Assembly: GCA_000697475.1 (NCBI GenBank)
Contig: JNEU01000631.1
Coordinates: forward strand, 1 to 59,879
DNA: 59,879 nt
Reading direction: 5' to 3'
From: Lichtheimia corymbifera B2541
Lineage: Eukaryota; Mucoromycota; Mucoromycetes; Mucorales; Lichtheimiaceae
Of this stretch, positions 10,499 through 22,869 are shown piece by piece; within the stretch, counting starts at the first letter, position 1; every line of letters begins with the position of its first letter. Under the pieces are notes generated by a model, which saw nothing but the letters and a program-made list of their open reading frames with translations, searched no databases and was not told where the DNA came from. Position numbers and translations under genes: made by a program.

Positions 10499-11954
10499 AT
10501 GGGTCAAACACTTTCAGAACCGATAACCACTAAAGAAACCACCGAAGGCGGCGATGCACGAGTCCATTATGGTGCTTCTTGCATGCAAGGCTGGAGAATC
10601 AGTGAGTACCCTTGATACGGAAACTAGGAAACGCGACTCCACGTACGCCCATGAGATACTAATGTCTTCCCCCATCCTAGACATGGAGGACGCTCATACC
10701 ACTATTCCCGAGTACAAAAATACAGGCGCTAGCTTCTTTGCTGTTTTTGATGGTCATGGTGGTATGTATTATTATCTATTATCTACGTATACACAGCATA
10801 GCTAACTGATGGATGTTAGGACCAAATGTGGCAAAATACAGCGGCAAGCATCTACACGACCTTGTGTTTGAATCAAAATATTACAAGGAAGGCGACATTA
10901 AAGAAGCTCTACGAAGCAGTTTCCTTGGTATCGACGAGAAATTACGCCAAGGTAATGAACATTCTCTTTCTGGTATGCATGAAACACTTTACTCATTTAC
11001 CTTACAAAAGACCCCGAATTTCAGCATGAAGCATCCGGGTGTACAGCAGTGGCTGGTTTACTTAGCAAGGACAATATTCTTTATGTGGTATGTACAAAAA
11101 GACATGGTCTTATCTCCTTGGGTGGGTGTGATGTACTGGAAACACGCCATGGCTGAAAAAGGAAAGAGTAATGCAGGCGATTCTCGAGCAATCATTTGTA
11201 CCCGTGGACGTGCTATCGCTCTCTCTCAAGATCACAAACCTGGCAATGAAAAAGAAACGGCTCGAATTGAAAAGGCAGGTGGCCATGTTGAATTTGGTCG
11301 TGTAAATGGTAAGTTAAATCACACAAGAGTCAAGGTTTGGCTTATTCATTTTCTGTCCTTTAAGGCAATCTTGCATTGTCACGTGCATTGGGTGATTTCG
11401 AGTTCAAGGCGAACAAGAGTCTTCCTGCTGAAGAGCAGGCTGTGAGTGGTATGGAAGTTTTTTTTTTTTATATATCTTGGAAATATGGAAAAGTTCTAAC
11501 AAAGATTTCTATAGCTGAACCCGACGTGCTTGAACATCAATTGAATCCCAACGATGAATTTATGGTGATTGCATGCGATGGTATCTGGGATTGTATGACA
11601 AACCAACAAGTCGCCGACTTTATCCGTGCGAAGATCAGAGACAAGGTGCCATTGAAAGAAATCTGTGAGGATATCATGGACGAATGTCTCGCCGAACAAA
11701 GCGATTTCGGAGGAGTTGGTTGTGACAACATGTCAGTTATTGTGGTTGCTTTCTTGCAAGGAAAATCTCTCGATGCATGGTACGACAATGTTGCAGCAAA
11801 TGTCCCTGATTCGTTGAAGGCTCCACCAAAGAAGGTCATCAGAGCAAGTGCTGCTGCCGCTTCATCGCCAGCTGGTGAATCCGTGCCATTGAATGCTATC
11901 GCAGCTGCCGCAGCAGAAATCAAACAACAGGAAGGTGACCATCGACAGCAATAG
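10499..11954 (+). CDS. PTC2: PP2C protein phosphatase (Ptc2/Ptc3-like)
   Basis: A multi-exon gene starting MGQTLSEP; Gly2 could be N-myristoylated. Exon 1 ends at 10601 and exon 2 starts at 10681, giving GWRINMEDAHTT. PP2C metal-site motifs follow in order: MEDAH, FAVFDGHGG, GNAGDSRAI, DHKP, ACDGIWD and GCDNMSVIV. The protein dephosphorylates Ser/Thr with Mg or Mn; Ptc2/3 act on stress MAP kinase and checkpoint pathways in yeast (family knowledge). The C-terminal tail is Ala/Ser-rich and probably disordered. At least five short introns split the domain, so several open frames in the locus read through introns and end early. Confidence 0.9.
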
Positions 11955-12374
11955 GCGATATCCCCCCTCAACAGTTATCTCAAGAAATTGCTGGTGTGTG
12001 ATAGAAAGAGAGTCAATTATATATACACATGTGTCAGGCCCCACCCTCATTGTTCAAATAGCTTGTTTTCTCTCCCTCCCCCCTTCTCTTGCCATTTCAA
12101 CGTGCTTGTGATGATATATAGAATATAGTCAATATGGTTTGTTCTCTGTATATGTGGATGATGGAAATAATATGTGTTGCAGTTTCCCTCTTGTCACTGG
12201 ATACGTGATGTGCTGATACCCCTAACTTCAACCATACAAATTTGGACATGCTATCTACCAAGTAACCAAAACGTTTGCATTTCTTATAACATTGTCACAC
12301 TCCACCACCATTTGCATCATACTGTGTATAGATCGCTTGTTAATATTGACAATATAATTATCCACGTGGCTCTT
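11955..12374. other. intergenic between convergent PP2C and caleosin genes
   Basis: The 3' regions of two convergent genes. AT-rich, with no coding evidence, repeat or RNA gene that I can see. Confidence 0.4.
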
Positions 12375-15349
12375 CTATTCTTTGCAGTCTGCAACATCAG
12401 TCATTATGGGCCAGTGCTCTCGCTCTATGATCATATTATTGTGATGTGGCGATTGTTTTTTAGGTAATACAGGCATTGCTGGTGGCTGAATGCTTCCAAA
12501 AGAGGCTATTGATTGTTCATCGTCGTCGCTCGAATGAGCTGTTGATGCTGGCAGTGGTGGTAATGCCTTGCTTTTCTCCTCACAAGGTGGTTTGCCAGGG
12601 TCTGTGAGCTCGGGTAAGTCAGAAGTAGCATCCATTGTTACCGCACGCTGTCTCTGATGCTTCGACTCTTTCGGTGTCATATCACCCTTCTTGTTTTGAG
12701 TAGCTTCGATAGAATGCACATGTGTAAATGCGTTTGGGGCTCCATATAGCTCATGTAAGATCTGCGAACCAGGCAAAGTTGATGATCTGAGCCTATCCTT
12801 TCGAGGTTTGCTGCTGAAAAATGTATCGTCAATGTTACGCGGTAACGGCTTTTTGAGCGTTTGAGTGTCTTCCTTGGACATAGGCTGTACGTCATCAGAA
12901 GGGATTGAGTCCCCTGCTGACTTGGATGATATTGGATCAATACCGGTAAGCATCTCGACGTCTAGCCAGTTCTTGGTAGGTGGCATATCGTTTACATCCA
13001 TTCGAATCCCTGAAAGCATTTCTAGTTCATGTTGCATATCTGATTCTAGCGACTCAAAGGATTCACCAAATACTCCATGTTGTGCATCGCTCTCATATAC
13101 AGCCGTTGTTTCCTGTTGCACACCATGGAGGTTACCTAGATTGAGCCAGTTTTTGACAGGGATGTCTTCATTATTATTGCTTACACCGACAAGGGGAAAC
13201 GCTTGCCGCCAATATTCTCGGTCCTCATGTTGGTCCAATTCTGGCACTGCATCATCATGAAGCTGTGTATTCGATTTCACCCCTGGCAGCACGTCAATAT
13301 CCAGCCAATTCTTGCATGCGCTTGGTTCATCATATGGCAACAGCCCATGCATCAATTGACTATCGTGATTTCCCTTATCTTGGTCGTATTCATCAGGCAT
13401 CGATTCACTAGCATCCTGGTAACAAGAAGCAGTATCTACTCCTGTTAGCGATTCTGTCTTGAGCCAGTTCTTCAGTATGTGCTCCTGAAGGCCTGCTTGT
13501 GGTTTCATTTCGTAGTTGGAAAGCATCCATTCTTCCAAATCAACAAGAGGAAACTTGCTTTGTGTAGCATTAAAAGCGGCGTCAGCTGATCCATCGTTAT
13601 TACTGTTTGGTTGTATTCCAGAAAGCGACACTTTTTCCAATTCGATTGGACTCTTGTGTCTTACATAATCCGGTTCTTCAACGATACTTGTATACCCACT
13701 ATCGCTTTTGCTGAGACCAGCGGACGAAGGAAGGGTAGATGTGTTTTCCTCATTATCATAGGATTCTGGCATCACCCTTTTCTCTTGCTCGAACATTACA
13801 TGATGGTCTTTCTCAGGCTGAACACCAGTGAGTGATCCAGGGTACGTATGGATAATTGTGTCTTTCTTGAATGGCATCGTGAAAGGTGTTTGTACAAAAT
13901 GCGACCCCTTATCGCTAACAACGTCGTGCGTGTCCAATCCATGAAGAGCAACGGGCTCTAAGTCCATATGTCGCTTAGGCCATGTATCCTTTGGAACTTG
14001 AACTAGCATATTATGTAAAGTTCGATGGTCCTCTTCCGCATCATGGTTAGACACATTCGATCCGTTGGAAGCATCGTCAGTTTTGACTAGACCAGTAAAT
14101 ATAGCTCGATGATCATCGTTGTATATTCCACCTTCATCAGAATGCTTGTCGAATGAAGGACAATGGACAAAGCAGTCATAACCAGTGACAAACTCGATTC
14201 CATTCTTCTTGTGCATCTCGCCATTATCATCAATGTAGTTGGTATGTAAGTCCCCTACCATGGGAGTTTGCGCAGCGCTATCAGTAAAAGTGCTATCAAG
14301 CTTGCCATATGTTTCCGATGCTTGAACAATTGGTATCAATGGCTTTTGGGGTTGCTTATAAGACGATGTTGCTGGCGTAGCACCAAGTTCGTCGTTAGGG
14401 TGAATGATTTCTTTATCAATGCGAGATGGTTGTTGACCAGGTGTGTGGGTCTTGTTACCAGAGATCCGATGGCTATGAGCATTTTTCGATCGAACGTTCC
14501 GTAAGTGAAAGAACAACGTGCCCTGATGAAACAATATGAGCATAGAAGTAACAGGGTATATATATAGATCTAACGTTACATTGTAAGTCGCCTGGATGTC
14601 ATCCTTAGCAAAGACTCCGTTCTTCCCTGCAATACAGTATACCATAATCCATTCGAGTATAGCCCGTGACCTGCATGTAGTACCAATGTACTCTTAAGAT
14701 TTGAAGACGATACAACATTAACACTCACTCGTATATTACGTACCAAAGTAGAGGGCTGACACCAAAAGATCCTTGTTCACTTGCCATGTGTATTGCTTCT
14801 GAAAATGTCATGCGTTTCCCATATGGATCCCATTGAGCATACTTGTTGAAGAGTCGCTCAAAATTTTCAGCATCCAACTCGCCATCTTCATTATATATAC
14901 TTTGTTTATCTCGATACTGTAATAAGAGACGGTTAGCTCTAAGGATGTATAAAAGAGTCGACTTGGAATGCATTACGTTGGAAAATTTTGCTAGGTTAAC
15001 CACTTGTATCCTGCAAAATGGATCAGGTATCCATGATTCCTGGGTGGCATAGCCAATGGAAGCGCTCAGAAAAAACCCGAGAACAATGCTAAATATTGTG
15101 CGGTAGCCAAGATCTATAAACCCTATGTATCCAGCAAGGCTTGAGCAATCGCTCGTACTGTTCTTGACGTCCTCTTTTACCTGCAGTGGTATCAATAGGC
15201 GTTATATAGCCTTTATCGCCCCTATCCCAGTATCGCATATGTCGGCGAAAAGCCTCATTTAAAGAGTGAATACATTGATAAAAGGTATCTTTATTTCCAC
15301 TTACCACGTTATCAGATGGATCACGAGGTCCATTCTGAATGCTTGTCAT
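12375..15349 (-). CDS. caleosin with a ~700-residue repeat-bearing C-terminal tail
   Basis: Six exons (15349-15305, 15253-15181, 15122-14977, 14916-14744, 14670-14580, 14522-12375) join to about 891 aa. Residues about 10-190 are a caleosin: an EF-hand-like loop (YWDRGDKGYITPIDT), a hydrophobic hairpin (TIFSIVLGFFLSASIGY), SWIPDPFCRI, NEDGELDAENF and KNGVFAKDDIQATYNGTLFFHL. Caleosins are lipid-droplet or ER calcium proteins, many with haem peroxygenase activity. The first conserved His (FRRHM) is present, but the second (HGSD in plants) is replaced around SNYRDKQS. The final exon adds a hydrophilic tail of about 700 residues with about a dozen hLxG(V/I) motifs, four of them preceded by KNWL. 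Introns of 51, 60 and 57 nt are stop-free multiples of three; splicing them restores the caleosin alignment. Confidence 0.82.
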
Positions 15350-16158
15350 AGGTGAATGATCTCGTATAACTGGGTTAATACATTATTGTGCAGTGTACGA
15401 GTCCAATGAGCTACCTGCGATGCATCGAATTTCCATTATGTGATGAACAGACAAGCAGCAGTGAAAGAGACAAGAAGAACCGCCAGAGGTGGGCAGGTCG
15501 CGGAAGTTTCTTTTTTGGCGGTTGATGCATGATCTCATTGTTTATTTGCCCTTGGATTGGATCATCCCTCTTACTTCTTACGCTACACATTCTGATCACC
15601 ATGATGCTCCGTTGGTTTGTTTTCATCCATGAGTTTTTTCTTTCCGAGTGTCATATGACACCTTTTGTCACATGCAGTGTTTGCTTGCTGTAAGTGATTC
15701 CGCCAGTGCGCTGCATGATTGTTTTGCTGAGAACAAATATTCCCATGTCGTGCAAGCTAAGTTCGCCCACTCGATTTCCTTTCAACTACCGACGCTCGAA
15801 ATCACACAACCACGTTGGCACTTGGTTGATACTGTAGCAATGATCAACAGTGGGAAAAAGTATCGGTTTCCACGAAGAAACTAAATGTACGTAGCTAGGC
15901 GACTACTATCACGTATACTGGGGTACCCATTTTGTTGTCAAGGAGCGGCTTTTCAAGTCGACTTGGATACACTCAATCCATCTTGGTGGCCAGAGTGTCC
16001 CTGACATGAAGCACAGTTTAGAGGTGACGGTAGCTATGATCATCCAACAACAAGAAGATTATGCAGTTTTTATATGTGAAATGACAATTCTATTTCTAAA
16101 TATGTATGGTACAAAAAATGATGGGATGCAGGTATATATAAAGTGATGATGTTTCTAC
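15350..16158. other. intergenic upstream of caleosin
   Basis: About 800 bp with no supported gene. A short open frame at 15411-15626 (minus) has a low-complexity hydrophobic end and no family features. This is the presumed caleosin promoter plus the 3' flank of the lipase gene. Confidence 0.4.
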
Positions 16159-19100
16159 TTATGAAGGTTGACCATGGGTCGCTCGTAATTGATCAAAGGC
16201 ATTCTGATAACTTTCAAGCATATGATCTTCGATACATGACTTTGTAATAATCATCTCGCTTGAGAGTTGGCAGGAACCAACGTGTGCTGTGAATCGATTC
16301 CTTGTCACACCCGGAATCTTGTCTGATACTTGTCTCGCTTTGGATTTGGCTTTCTTTCCTAATCGACGTCGAAGACTGATGGCTTTCCAAGATACAATGG
16401 TCGATGCTCTTGATGGATACTTGTTCACTCGCATAAATCGACGTTCTCGTACGCGCCGGATATACACGATCTTGCCTGGAATATAGAGCTACAACATCGA
16501 ATAAGTATTACATGGTAAAACAAAGTGGGTAGATATATTACCAAAGGATAAAGCTGATCCGTATTATTGTTGATGATACGCTCACGTCGTCGGTCTAGAA
16601 TGTTGAAGCATAGCTTTCGTTTCTCGGGATCTGTCATGACCTTGTACCATCCACCCAAGGTTTCATAAGCACTGATTGTGTCCATAAGCAATTCCTTGAG
16701 TTGCATTGCTGTACCATATGACAATCGGCCAACTACATCATCTTGGACAATGAAGCTATGGATATACTGGTCGTATCGTTCATTCAACTCCCGAGAGCTT
16801 AAAGCAACCGGTGCATAGCTGTAGCAGTGCAATTGAAAGGAAGGGTTGTTGGAAAGCTTCCGTAATTCCTCCAAGTGTTCGGATACCAGCATGGTCAATA
16901 AACTCGCAGCACCACCTCCTAAAGAGTGTCCAGTGATGATGAAAGATCGCAGCTCCTTTGCATGATGGTGAATGTATCGAAATATTTGAGGGATAATATT
17001 GGTGTAAAACCATTGGGCTGAGGCAAGCATTCCTGCATGAACAAGACCACCTTTGAAGGGTTTGTATTCACACACCAAATCCGTGATTGCATCATATAAG
17101 CTCTATCCATTTCATGTCAGCTCACTGGCACCATCTTTTCATCTTTGGACTCACCCAGGTACCACGAATGCTCAGTACAATTGCTTGACGCGTACGATCA
17201 ATCGCCACGAAATAGCTCGGTTGGAACACTGCACCCTTCCGTAGACCATATTCATACCCAAGTAGATCCTCTGATTGAAGCTGAAGATAACGAATAATAG
17301 CGTACTTGTTGGATCGGCGATGTCTTGCCTCTGTACGTAACACAATTAGAAAAGTCACCCCAAACAACCGATATCAGAGCTTACGTCGAATAAATTCTCC
17401 ATATGATCCTAGATAGAAAAGACCTCGCCATCCCTAGAGGTTCACATTTTAGCCACTGGGACCGCACAATAATAAGTAGCACTTACGTAAGCCATCAGGG
17501 CATAGCCAAAATAATGACAACCATCATCAATAATGCGTGGATCTTTTACAGGTGGTCCTGGAGATGGTCTAAGTAATTATCGTGAGTGGGATTGCGACTG
17601 AAAAAAAGAGTGTTACTCCTTACTTATGTACATATTTGTAATATCGTTCAAGAAGGATAATGCCTTTCAATAATCGGAAGCTGGTGACCTTGAATCCTTG
17701 CCCCTATCATTTCATTATATGAGTGAATCAAGGTGACTTGCAAGATAGCCATTGACTTACAAAAGCATTCGCAAGCTTGATAATCGATCGTACAAGAGTA
17801 CGGGTCTGACTACTGACAACAAGGCCCACCAATCGATCAAAGGCTGGATGAGATATGGCAACATCATCAAATGTATCTTGCATCCACTGGGAAGCGAAAT
17901 TCTTGTCACCAAAATTGACACTGTGAATAATATGGCGTGCACGACGTGTGGCACCGTCCTTGATCCTATCACGTCGTCGTCGTCGTCCTTTTTTCTTTGA
18001 GATCAACTTTCCAGGCTTCATGTCCAATTGCTCTTCTTTGATATCATCCTCTTCTTTGCTCGGGCGGTTCCAAAAAGCATGATCAGAGGAATCATTCTGA
18101 GAAAAACCATAGCGCTGACCACGATTGGAGGACTTGGCTTTAGGTTCGAAACAACGGCATATCCGGTCTGATAACGACTGAAAAAATGCAGTGGATTGGA
18201 GTGATCGCTGATGTCGGTTATGCTTATTTCCATGATTGGTGTTATTGTCAATGGGTGATTGTTGTTGGAGTAAGGTTGCATTCGATCCAGGGACATTCGT
18301 ACTCATGATATGAGTAAGTCTGTCACGGAATTCATCATCCACTACCCTCTGGTCTTGTGCTAATTCACCTCGACCGTGTTGAGAAATAGCTGCATTATTA
18401 TTATTATTATTATTGTTGTTGTTGCTGTTATTGTTTCTCGTATCCGCAGCTGATTCTTTCCTTCTGGTGGATCCTCTACGTGTGGGTGCTACACCTCCTG
18501 TAGATGCAATGGTTGATAATGATGCATTATGTGCTGCTGGCGGATTGTACTCGACATCAGGTCGCGAGTTGACAAGTTGTGCTACGGGCAAGTGGAAAAT
18601 ACGGCTTTGTTCATCAAGGTCGCTATTGCCGGGATCATCATCTTCGATACGGTTGTAGGAGAAGCAGCGTCCTCTGGATGGGTTGGGCACAGATACTTCA
18701 TCAGGACGTTGAAAATGATAACGTATCCGAATTTGGATTGAGCCGATGAGTTTCTTATGCATAATTCGACCCGATGCCTCAGCCATATGGAGTAGATTGG
18801 TGTCTGTTATAGTATCTTTGACATCCTCGGGCAATGATCGATTCGCATGATATTCATAGAGTGGAAGGAACCTAAGAATAAGTGTTGGTACTTGATGATA
18901 GATATATGGCATAATAACCACTTACATGACAAAGACATCATCATGTCCTTGCAATTTGGATATCTTGAGCTTAGCCTTGGCAACATGAAGATTTTTGGCA
19001 AACAAGTGCTTCTTTGGCTTGTCATACAAATCAAACTAAAGATAAAGCTTGTTAATACCTGCGACCTTTTTCCATATCTCCCCTTGAACATACATCAATG

Positions 19101-19545
19101 GTGTCGAATAATTGTGCATGATAAGTGACCACGAAAATGAAGCCTTCGTTCCAATCGCCTGTCCACTTTGTTGACCGAGAAGAGTAATATTGAGCAGATC
19201 CCATCTTTATCCGCATCAACGGTCGTTTGTACTTGGGTTCAGTGCGAATATTAAGTAGATCAATCTATTTCCAATACTACAAATGAGTATATCACGATCC
19301 TCCTATAGGCATATCTTGTTTACCTGTAGTTTGCCTGCCTCCATCACGTGTGAATTGTCGGCACTCTTTTGATAAAGCTCCCATTCTCTTTTCAGACGGT
19401 GGATATCTGGCATAGACATTGTACGAGAGTGAACCCAGGCTTGATCTCGGGCAGGAGGGTTCTTTGATTCGCTGACAAGGCTGGACGCCGAATGGGCATG
19501 GTCATTGTGGTTGTTGGACATGGAGAGATTCTTTATAATGTCCAC
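16159..19545 (-). CDS. C2-domain class 3 lipase (diacylglycerol lipase-like)
   Basis: A many-exon gene. Exon 1 (start at 19545, alternative ATG at 19521) ends at 19324. Exons 2-3 encode a C2-like beta sandwich (MRIKMGSAQYYSSR, TGDWNEGFIF, DLYDKPKK, KAKLKISKLQGHDD). A long central exon (18871 region to about 17760) holds a disordered part with a poly-Asn run and a polybasic stretch (KKKGRRRRRDRIK). The catalytic part follows, with AIVLSIRGTW and the nucleophile elbow GHSLGGGAA (about 16900-16925), typical of fungal class 3 lipases. A basic C-terminus (RRRLGKKAKSKARQ) ends at 16159. C2 plus lipase_3 suggests a membrane-recruited diacylglycerol or phospholipid lipase; the substrate is not determined. 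Central exon borders are approximate. Confidence 0.82.
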
Positions 19546-20157
19546 GTGGTTGATGGCTGGGTCGTGTTGAAGTATAATGAATGGGCGGGTTGTCGAGAAA
19601 GAAGCATGTGAGCAATGCTCTCTTTATCCTCTGTTGCCGATGGGTCGATTACTGGAGTATGTGTTGGGTCGTCGTAAAGAAAGAGAATGGGTTGTGTTTC
19701 AACCGAGAAAAGAAGAAGCGCCTGTTGTCTCGCATTCATTATCCCGGATAAAATGCTTTACCACCAGCCCGATATGTGGCACACACACACACGCACACAC
19801 GCACACACAATATGCCGTTTGTCAATATTCTCGATGGTGACAATGTCGTACACCATCAATCATTGGTTTCCTTTTTCGCCATTGTGCTCACGTGTCTAAT
19901 CCTTGACCCTTTATTGCGAGTGAGATAGTGGTTCCACCTGGGTGTTTATGAGATTAGACTTTATATACTTGTATATAAGAATGATAATCTTGCATAATAA
20001 ACTAGGTGAGAGGCAATTGGCACAGTACAGCGGGATTATCTAATGGGCTGAATCATGCGTCACTCTAACAGGTCGCATGATTTCACATGCCAAGTTCCTG
20101 GAGTATTCACTTTTTTTCTTTCACCCTTGCTATCTTGCATAAGCAACTGGAAACAAC
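19546..20157. promoter_or_regulatory. divergent promoter, lipase and RraA-family gene
   Basis: A shared upstream region containing a CA-rich microsatellite (about 19780-19809). The open frames through it are low-complexity and unsupported. A T/C-rich stretch (about 20110-20130) precedes the RraA-family ATG. Confidence 0.45.
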
Positions 20158-21179
20158 ATGTCACCACTCCCTGCAACACTCGCTGCCTTGCGTAAATTTT
20201 CATCCTGTGAAGTATGCAGCAAATAGTCTCCTCCTCCTCCTCTCTATTCACAATCGTTGACACGTCATCTTTTGGCTAGATTGCAGACGCGTTACTCAAG
20301 TTGGGACAACGGCCATGGGGAGGCTACATTCCTGACATTGAAATGTGGTCACCTCGCTACTGCGATGGCGATACTCGTATTGTGGGCCCTGCTTTTACAG
20401 TCAAGGTAGGTAACGAGCGAATATAATACCAGCCCTATACTGAATCTTTCAAACAAGATGGTTGAACGCGACAATACCACGGCACCCAAGCCTGACGTAC
20501 ATTTCGTAAGTATCTCATCATGATAGATACGTCAAATATGGACGCATGGCTAATATGGATAATATCTATGATAGGCGGATGCAGCTCCTGAAGGCAGTGT
20601 AATGGTCATTTCGTCTCCTGCTGGTAAGTGAGTAAAGGTCCAGAACTTGTTGATCTAGTTACTAAAAAATATCAAAGATGTCAAAGGTGCCTGTTGGGGA
20701 GGGTTGATGTCGGCTCGTGCAAAAGCGAAAAAAGTTCAAGGAGTGGTTGTGGATGGCCGTGTACGAGATTTGAGTGAACATCGATCCATGGAGTACCCGG
20801 TAAGTTTTTGTATTTGGGCACACAAGATCATCACCCAATGGATACATGCGGCAAGATGGTGTGCGGGAAGGAACATACTTACCTTATTCTTGTGTATAAC
20901 TAGGTGTTTGCCAAGTCGCATTCCACGCTACCACAAAACGCTTTCGTGAGACCATCCGAACTCCAAGTACCGATATCCATGTCAACATCTCCAGTGACAG
21001 TAAACCCAGGCGACATCATTGTGGCCGATTTGGATGGTGTCATTTGCGTGCCGGTTGATTTGGTTGATGAGGTCATCACTAGCTGCACAAAATATGTTGC
21101 CATTGACGACAAATGTATGGAAGCTTTGAAACAAGGCTACGGCGTCAAGGAGACATTTGCAAAGTACAGAGGAACCTAA
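20158..21179 (+). CDS. RraA-family lyase (HMG/CHA aldolase-oxaloacetate decarboxylase type)
   Basis: About six short exons. The first (20158-20211) reads MSPLPATLAALRKFSSCE, and the second starts at 20280 with IADALLKLG. The protein continues with RIVGPAFTVK, VMVISSPA, then GACWGGLMSARAKAKKVQG and VVVDGRVRD. GGLMSARA and DGRVRD are the RraA fold signature; the Asp and Arg hold the divalent metal and the carboxylate substrate in HMG/CHA aldolases. DIIVADLDGVICVP is the family's usual late motif. In fungi these proteins are best described as oxaloacetate decarboxylase or 4-hydroxy-4-methyl-2-oxoglutarate aldolase homologues. The substrate here is unknown. No membrane segment or targeting peptide is apparent. 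Confidence 0.85.
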
Positions 21180-22869
21180 AGTTTTCTATTTACACGAGAT
21201 CGATCACAGAGAAAATAAAGCCATAATGAGTAAATGCATGTGTCTCTTTCTTTTATCAATATTATCATTCAATGGGATCAAAGATGTAGCAAAAGTCTCC
21301 TATCCATCATCGGGTGTTTGTTATTAGTAATAACGACTTATCCGATGACGAACGCGGGATATACGTTACTTTAAACTTTTTATAGGCGAAGATGAAACAA
21401 CCTATTAGGACATACAACGAATCTTCTCAACGACCCCTATCTCCTTTTTGGAACATCATTTTCGGCTCGGGATCATTTATGAGATCTATGAACATCCTCC
21501 TTGTTTTATTCTCTTGTACACGCACCCAAGCTCTCTCTTCTCCTCAGGAACCTACTACTATAGAATCTTGATCATCTGAAGGCTAATGGCGAGGAGGAGA
21601 ATGATCAAGGAGTTAAAAGAACGCCATCACGTCGTCCCTATTCTCGAAAAGAAAAACGCCCACTTAATAACAGTAGCTGTGGTATTGCACCTGTCACCAA
21701 CAAACTGCAGGTTTATGCATTCAGCTGTTGCTCAAACTGCATATTTTGGGAACTTGGGGGATCATCTGGATTAGTCACACTGGCACACAACAAATATTCA
21801 CACACATGCTGTCTGCTATAACGCTGGCGGACATACATTGAACTTAACCATCCGCCACATGGCAGTTGTGAAAGTGACACGCACAAAAGTCAACAGCAGC
21901 AGCAACAACAACAACAATGACACAAATAAATTATCAGCAGACCTGTGAAAACACAAAAACTGTACTACTGTGGAAACTCACCTCCTGGGGAAACTGGGGC
22001 CACAGGGGGGAGGGAAGGAATAGAAACGCCAGAGCTTATAATCTGACAAGTTCAGGTGACCGACCCCGCAAACACCAGTTGACAATTCTTTGAGGAACGT
22101 AGGAAAAAAAAGAGCAACGAGATAGAGGGACGGGAAAAGGTATTATGTGATATTGTTATTCATAACGACTGCTACCATTGAGGGGTTGTTTTTGGGCGCT
22201 TCTGACATTTTTGGGTTTAATACAATCTTGGACAATGGCTCTTGTGTGGGCTTGTATGCATCCCGACGAATGCTTCGTTCTATGGTAGATGGCGAAAAAA
22301 AAATGATCTGCATGCTCATGCACATACTATATACATGCGTCTCAACTACTTTGGCAAAGATGAGTGGAGCAGATCATGCATTATCTTAGATGAAAAAAAA
22401 AGCATTACAAGCACAAACACAACATCGTCAATATATAGGATAGAAGCATACACACATGGAGATTCATAGTGATAAAAGGCACATTATTACCAGTACATTA
22501 CATTAAATTTCATAATGATGATGAAGTTGCATTCAAATGGAACGAATGTATGAATACGCACTCATACATGATCGCATATATGGATGCTGATGAAACGAGA
22601 GTGAGAAACAAGGAATGAAGGACAAGCTATCTACAAGTAGCCGGATCTTGAAAACGCAAAGAAAAGAGGAAACAGGTTGCTATGATGGTATTGGGAAGAA
22701 TGATATTGAGCAATTTTTCTTATAGAATGGAATGTTGTTGATGGGTAAATTGTTTGCATATTGCAGGATGGCTCGCGCGTTGTATGCATGCAAAGGGCGC
22801 AGATCATGATGTTATACACACCCTGTGACGGGAGAAGCAGCGATAGGAACAACCAAGACAACAACACAT
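21180..22869. other. 1.7-kb intergenic region, nothing recognised
   Basis: I find no gene, tRNA or repeat that I can support. Short open frames at about 21586 and 22147 have no family features. A CAA/CAG-type run (about 21894-21915) is simple sequence. The right end is the 3' flank of the Myb-type gene. Confidence 0.4.

Noticed and set aside
12375..14645. A single uninterrupted 756-codon minus-strand ORF as the complete protein
   Set aside because: It reads through a 57-nt in-frame intron and misses the caleosin N-terminal exons; splicing restores the caleosin alignment across YNGTLFFHL.
15411..15626. Short ORF upstream of caleosin as a separate gene or 5' exon
   Set aside because: Low-complexity hydrophobic end, no family match, and no in-frame splice into the caleosin start.
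18405..18430. ATT/GTT triplet run as an intergenic microsatellite
   Set aside because: It lies within the lipase coding exon, where it encodes the poly-Asn run.
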